Assembly: GCA_024227975.1 (NCBI GenBank) | Contig: JAAETV010000413.1 | Coordinates: 1-18,468, forward strand | From: Actinomycetes bacterium | GTDB taxonomy: Bacteria > Actinomycetota > Acidimicrobiia > Acidimicrobiales > SZUA-35 | DNA: 18,468 bases | Direction: 5' to 3' | Shown here: positions 14,813 to 18,468 of the stretch, piece by piece | How the letters are laid out: each line of letters opens with the position of its first letter | Position numbering within the stretch: position 1 is the stretch's first letter | The notes under the pieces: generated by a model | What the model saw: the letters and a program-made list of their open reading frames with translations, nothing else | Database searches by the model: none | Told to the model about the DNA's origin: nothing | Program-made: the position numbers and the translations under genes

Positions 14813-17082
14813 GCTCTTGAACCGCCGATGGTGTCGTCGAAGAATCGCAGCTGGAGGAGTAGGAGGTTCTTGGCCACCGCCTCCTGGGGGGTCATGTGGG
14901 TGACTCCCGACAGAGGCAGGACCCGATGGGGACAGCCATTGGCCAACAGCTCACTGCTGAACTGGAGGGTATGGGCGGCCACGACATTGTCGTCGGCCAG
15001 GCCATGGATCAACAGGAGGGGTCGTTCGAGCGCGACCGGGTCGCCGTCGTTCCATAGATTGCTTTGCCGGTAGTGCTTGGGGTCGGTGTCGGGATGGCCC
15101 AGGTAGCGTTCGGTGTAGTGGGTGTCGTAGAGCTGCCAACTCGTGACTGGGGCCCCGGCGATGGCGGCATGAAAGCGGTCGGGGTGGCGCAAGACAGCCA
15201 GTGCGGCCAGGTAGCCCCCGAAGGACCAGCCCCGGATACCGACTCGGGATCGGTCAAGGAAGCCATGACGGTCCAAGGCGGCGTCGAGGGCGCTCAGCTG
15301 ATCGTCGAGGACAGGGTCGGCCAGGTTGGCGAACACCTCCCGCTCCCAGTCAGGCCCGCGGCCCGGAGTCCCTCGTCCGTCGGTAACGAGCACGGCGTAG
15401 CCTTGCTCGGCCAGCCAACGTGATACGAGGTGAGCGTTGTTGACCTTGAGTACTCGTTGGGCGTGAGGCCCGCCATAGGGGTCGAGGATCACGGGCAGGG
15501 GATCGGCACCGTTGTGATCGGCTGGCAGGAACAGGGCTGAGGCCAGGTCTCTGTGGCCGAGGGAGATGAAGGTGGGCTCAGCGCCGAAGCCGGGATCAGC
15601 GGCACGGCTCTCGATGGTGGCCAACTCGGTGGTGGCCACCGGTTCGGGGTCCCAAGCCCGGCCGAGGGTGAGACGGCTCACGGTGGTCGTGGCCCCGGCC
15701 AGGTCAGGGGAGGAGGAGCTGACAACGATTGTCGGTCCTTTGATGACGCCGGCGTGGACCCCGGGGCTGGTGGTGAGCCGGAGGGGTGCCGGCCTATCGG
15801 CTCCGCCCTCCAAGCGCACCAGCAGGAGATGGATCTCGCTCGGCTCGGTCCAGGCGGTCACGACAACGGCCTCACCCCCGGAACCGTCGGCGCTGCCGGT
15901 GGTGCCGGTGGTGCCGACGATGGAGCGCACGTTGAGATCGGAGCCTGTGAGCGAGGCTCCATCGAGGAAGAGTTGGCGAGCCCCGTCGCGATCTTCGATG
16001 GTCAACAAGCCGGCCGTGCACCAGCGGGGGGCTCCGGGCTGCAGTTCGACCCAGATCTCGTCGACAATGGTGTGGCCCTCGGTCACGGTCTCGGCCTCGA
16101 CATCGAGAATGGCCACTGAGACCAGCCGCTGATCTCTGGTCTGGCGGACGACCAGAGGTGGATGGCCGTCCTGCCACACCACATCAGCCAGGTACTCGAA
16201 GCGACCGTGCTCCGACCAGTCCACATTCCAGGCCAGCCCGTCTCGGCCGACCAGATGAAGCTCGACGCTAGCGTTGGTTGTACCGGCGGCGGGATAGCGG
16301 ACCTCGTTGGGGGCCCGACCGGGGTGGGCCGGGTCGGTGATCCACCAGCGATCGACCAGGTTCTCATCCACCTTCGCCACCAGCAAGCTCTCCCCGTCGG
16401 GGGCCCACCAATAGCCACGCCCCCTGCCCATCTCCTCGGCCGCGATGAACTCGGCGCGCCCGTAGCTGATGAGCGGATCGGGATCGGTCAGCTCCAGGAT
16501 GAGACCGCCCCCGGATCTGTTCGCTTCAGGGCTGGCCCCGTCGCCCTCGTTCGACGTGATCGTGGCCACGTCGAACACCTTCAGACTTGACCCATCGATA
16601 TAGGCCAAGGCGGTGCCGTCGTGGTTGAGGCGGGGGTCGAAGGCCGAACCGTCAATGGCAGGGGAGTGGACGTGACCCTCGACGAGATCGACGATGTACA
16701 GGGAACCCGCCAGGGCGAAGCTTGCGGTGGAACCCGACCCGTCGACCGAGAAGGCAACGATGCCCGAGCCACTCTCCCGAGCCCGTTCTCGGCGGGCTCG
16801 CTCGGCCGCTGGCTCGTTGGCTTCGTTGTCCCCGAGGTCTCGGGGGTCGACCACCAGCCGCTCTGTGCCAGCACCGGGTTCGGTATCTGAGTCGGTAGCG
16901 AGATCGATGGCCCATAGGCACAGGGTGGGATCAGAGACCGAGCGAGATCGACAGAACAGGACCCTCTTCCCCCCAGCGGTCACGGTCAGGTTGCGGGGAG
17001 AGCCTGTGGTGAAGCGGGCCGTCTTGGCGTAGGTGGAGGGGAAGTCAGCGAGGGCAGCCTCTCTGGTCGGAGGTCGGCTCAT
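14809..17082 (-). CDS. S9 family peptidase, dipeptidyl-peptidase IV type
   Basis: The 757-residue protein has an N-terminal beta-propeller (about 25-490) and a C-terminal alpha/beta-hydrolase. In the propeller, AEFIAAEEMGRGRGYWWAPDG (210-230) contains the Glu-Glu pair that DPP-IV enzymes use to hold the substrate N-terminus. The catalytic triad is S620 (GWSFGGY), D697 or D698 (GLADDNV) and H729 (SGVTHM). DPYGGP (534-539) and DGRGTPGRG (568-576) are also typical of DPP-IV. It would remove N-terminal dipeptides. No signal peptide is seen, so a cytoplasmic enzyme is likely. The start is uncertain: ATG 17082 is chosen because the frame upstream to GTG 17139 gives an unusual N-terminus. Neither has a good ribosome-binding site. 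Confidence 0.9.
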   Translation of the reverse strand: MSRPPTREAALADFPSTYAKTARFTTGSPRNLTVTAGGKRVLFCRSRSVSDPTLCLWAIDLATDSDTEPGAGTERLVVDPRDLGDNEANEPAAERARRERARESGSGIVAFSVDGSGSTASFALAGSLYIVDLVEGHVHSPAIDGSAFDPRLNHDGTALAYIDGSSLKVFDVATITSNEGDGASPEANRSGGGLILELTDPDPLISYGRAEFIAAEEMGRGRGYWWAPDGESLLVAKVDENLVDRWWITDPAHPGRAPNEVRYPAAGTTNASVELHLVGRDGLAWNVDWSEHGRFEYLADVVWQDGHPPLVVRQTRDQRLVSVAILDVEAETVTEGHTIVDEIWVELQPGAPRWCTAGLLTIEDRDGARQLFLDGASLTGSDLNVRSIVGTTGTTGSADGSGGEAVVVTAWTEPSEIHLLLVRLEGGADRPAPLRLTTSPGVHAGVIKGPTIVVSSSSPDLAGATTTVSRLTLGRAWDPEPVATTELATIESRAADPGFGAEPTFISLGHRDLASALFLPADHNGADPLPVILDPYGGPHAQRVLKVNNAHLVSRWLAEQGYAVLVTDGRGTPGRGPDWEREVFANLADPVLDDQLSALDAALDRHGFLDRSRVGIRGWSFGGYLAALAVLRHPDRFHAAIAGAPVTSWQLYDTHYTERYLGHPDTDPKHYRQSNLWNDGDPVALERPLLLIHGLADDNVVAAHTLQFSSELLANGCPHRVLPLSGVTHMTPQEAVAKNLLLLQLRFFDDTIGGSRA

Positions 17083-17266
17083 GGTTGGGGAAGGCACGCT
17101 GTTGACGTTAGGCGGAATCTTGAGCCACTTGAAGGGCACACGTGGTTGGCGACGATAAACTTCCGGCCGTAGCGTGCCGAGTGGCTATCGCCAAAAGATG
17201 TGGTGAAGGTTCTGGGTAGTAGTCCAAGCCCTGGCCACAAAGCACAATGTTTAGGAGCTTACGAAC
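17083..17266. promoter_or_regulatory. Divergent intergenic region, peptidase/ferredoxin
   Basis: This 184-base gap separates the divergent peptidase and ferredoxin genes and must hold promoters for both. I see no convincing hexamer pair on either strand. The best plus-strand -10 candidate is CACAAT (17243-17248), without a matching -35. A ribosome-binding site AGGAG (17253-17257) lies nine bases before the ferredoxin ATG. Confidence 0.4.
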
Positions 17267-17542
17267 ATGAAGGTCTGGATCGACCAGGATCTCTGCACCG
17301 GCGACGGACTCTGTGCCGAGATCGCCCCCGACGTCTTCTTCGGTATGGATGACGGCCTCTATTACGTCAAGGAGACTGCCGCCAACTTCGGCGAGGAGAA
17401 ACTCTTCGACGGTGAGATGAACCCTGCGGGCGCCGAAGGCATGGCCCGAATCCCCAGGGTTGACAGTGGCGGCCTCGACGAGGTCATCGAAGCGGCTGAG
17501 GAGTGTCCCGGCGAGTGCATCTTCATCGAGGTACCCGAGTAG
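17267..17542 (+). CDS. Single-cluster ferredoxin ([3Fe-4S] or [4Fe-4S])
   Basis: The 91-residue protein has the single-cluster ferredoxin pattern: C10 and C16 in DLCTGDGLCAEIAPDVF, and C80 in EECPGECIF. The position of the second cluster Cys is Asp13, as in actinobacterial [3Fe-4S] ferredoxins and in Pyrococcus ferredoxin, where Asp can ligate a [4Fe-4S] cluster. A fourth Cys (C84) follows the CP motif. An insertion of about 25 residues (FGEEKLFDGEMNPAGAEGMA region) separates the halves, making it longer than the usual 60-70. It carries electrons; its partner is unknown. Benzoyl-CoA reductases usually take electrons from 2[4Fe-4S] ferredoxins, so a link to that system is possible but weak. 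Two minus-strand genes lie in between. Confidence 0.9.
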   Translation: MKVWIDQDLCTGDGLCAEIAPDVFFGMDDGLYYVKETAANFGEEKLFDGEMNPAGAEGMARIPRVDSGGLDEVIEAAEECPGECIFIEVPE

Positions 17543-17588
17543 ACAGCCACCTTGCCGTCCGACCCAGGTCGGTGATGCGAACGAACTA

Positions 17589-17622
17589 GGAAGGAGCTGG
17601 CCCATAAGGCTCAGCTCCTTCC
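17589..17622 (+). terminator. Strong hairpin terminator after the ferredoxin gene
   Basis: GGAAGGAGCTG (17589-17599) and CAGCTCCTTCC (17612-17622) are perfect 11-base inverted repeats around a 12-base loop, which can extend by a further GCC/GGC pairing. The stem starts 46 bases after the ferredoxin stop. The tail (CCCTTT) is only weakly T-rich, so termination may be incomplete or depend on structure alone. Confidence 0.75.
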
Positions 17623-17644
17623 CCCTTTGGCCGACAGAGCGAAC

Positions 17645-18468
17645 GTGGCTCTTGTCAAGGCGATACTCTGGATCGGGCTCCTGATTGGCCTAGGGGTCGT
17701 CTGGTCGAATCGTCAATCCGTGATCGACGCATACCAGATCGATGATCAGGCTCGCCCTGATCTGCATTTGAGCGGGCTCGATCTCGATGTCGAATTGGCC
17801 GCCCCCGGTCGCTCCCCATACACCATCAGTGTCGCCCCCGACACCCGAGCCGGGGCTACCAGCGCTCCCCCTGGCTCATCATCGGTTGTCGTTGAGACAA
17901 GACCTCCCACGATCAAGGGAGGCACTTCCCGTCTGGCCGGGACTGTCAGCGGTCCCGAGGGCCCGGTAGCCGGCGCCACCGTGCGACTGGAGCGTCACAC
18001 CAGCGGCGGTGTTGCCGTTCTCGATGTGGTCACCGACGAGGTCGGCCACTGGGCGGTCTCATCAATCCTGGGCGGTCGGTACCGGATCCGAGCCTGGTTG
18101 ACCGGTGAGCTCACAATGGACGGATCGCGGGTCACGTTCCTGGCTCAGGGTTCGTCGGCCACCGCCGACCTCGCCATTGCCCGCGTAGATCCCGGACCCC
18201 ATCTGAGCTTCACCTATCGGGGTGACCTCTACCTTGGCTCGACTGGGCTGGTGGCTGCCTCGGTCACCACCAGCACCGTCGACGACGACGGGGTCGTCAA
18301 CATCTCCGGTATCAGCGGGGCGATGGTTGCGCTCGCTCCCACCCCCGGGCTGGTTGCACTGCCGGGCCAGGTCAGTGCTGGCGACGACGGCACCGCTCGC
18401 TTCGTGTTGCGGTGCGACCAGGTTGGTGCGGCTACCGGCGTGGTTCAGTACCAGAACCGACGAGCCAC
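17645..18468 (+). CDS. Membrane-anchored protein with carboxypeptidase-regulatory-like domain (partial)
   Basis: A frame opens at GTG 17645 and stays open to the window end (274 codons). It begins with a hydrophobic segment, KAILWIGLLIGLGVVW (5-20), that would be a signal anchor. A low-complexity Pro/Ser/Thr linker follows (about 53-92). A segment SRLAGTVSGPEGPVAGATVRL … GHWAVSSILGGRYRIRAWL (about 95-152) matches the pattern of carboxypeptidase-regulatory-like (CNA-B/prealbumin-like) beta-sandwich domains. The rest is Gly/Val/Thr-rich beta structure. It would face the cell exterior; function unknown. The ribosome-binding site is weak, and the start lies 22 bases after the terminator stem. A TTG at 17627 is an alternative start. 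Confidence 0.75.
   Translation, partial: MALVKAILWIGLLIGLGVVWSNRQSVIDAYQIDDQARPDLHLSGLDLDVELAAPGRSPYTISVAPDTRAGATSAPPGSSSVVVETRPPTIKGGTSRLAGTVSGPEGPVAGATVRLERHTSGGVAVLDVVTDEVGHWAVSSILGGRYRIRAWLTGELTMDGSRVTFLAQGSSATADLAIARVDPGPHLSFTYRGDLYLGSTGLVAASVTTSTVDDDGVVNISGISGAMVALAPTPGLVALPGQVSAGDDGTARFVLRCDQVGAATGVVQYQNRRA

Noticed and set aside
17083..17139. A 19-residue N-terminal extension of the S9 peptidase from GTG 17139
   Set aside because: It lacks homology features and a ribosome-binding site; ATG 17082 gives a more typical start. Not firmly excluded.
17108..17605. A 165-codon minus-strand frame across the ferredoxin gene
   Set aside because: It overlaps a convincing ferredoxin with a good ribosome-binding site and has no recognisable features.

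Overview
The window comes from a GC-rich bacterium with long same-strand gene runs, start/stop overlaps of the ATGA or GTGA type and frequent GTG starts. Together with an actinobacterial-looking TetR operator this suggests Actinomycetota, possibly an Acidimicrobiia-like lineage. That placement is inference, because no rRNA or other phylogenetic marker is present. No tRNA, rRNA, CRISPR array or insertion sequence was seen, and no gap between genes exceeds about 300 bases.

Layout. (1) 1-8374, plus strand: a CoA-thioester catabolic operon. It holds the 3' end of a B12-dependent acyl-CoA mutase large subunit, a 62-bp tandem repeat encoding two coupled mini-ORFs, a CaiB/BaiF CoA-transferase, the FAD, 2Fe-2S and molybdopterin subunits of a xanthine-oxidase-family enzyme resembling 4-hydroxybenzoyl-CoA reductase, a 3-hydroxyacyl-CoA dehydrogenase/enoyl-CoA hydratase fusion, and a thiolase. 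(2) 8436-13571, plus strand: a second operon with its own sigma70-type promoter and palindromic operator. It starts with tetR and continues with four genes that look like a complete ATP-dependent (class I) benzoyl-CoA reductase: two catalytic subunits and two BadF/BcrA-type ATPase subunits. It ends with a small unrecognised cysteine protein. (3) 13625-17082, minus strand: rsgA and a DPP-IV-type S9 peptidase, which look like unrelated genes bounding the cluster. (4) 17267-18468, plus strand: a single-cluster ferredoxin, a strong hairpin terminator, and the start of a membrane-anchored protein with a carboxypeptidase-regulatory-like domain that runs off the window.

Working model. The two operons appear to form one anaerobic module for an aromatic or alicyclic CoA thioester. 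The CoA-transferase activates an acid, the Mo enzyme adds or removes ring oxygen, the benzoyl-CoA reductase dearomatises with ATP and low-potential electrons, and the HAD-ECH fusion plus thiolase carry out beta-oxidation-like steps. The window lacks the usual partners of known routes (dienoyl-CoA hydratase, ring-opening hydrolase, CoA ligase, 2[4Fe-4S] ferredoxin). The substrate and exact route are therefore unknown.
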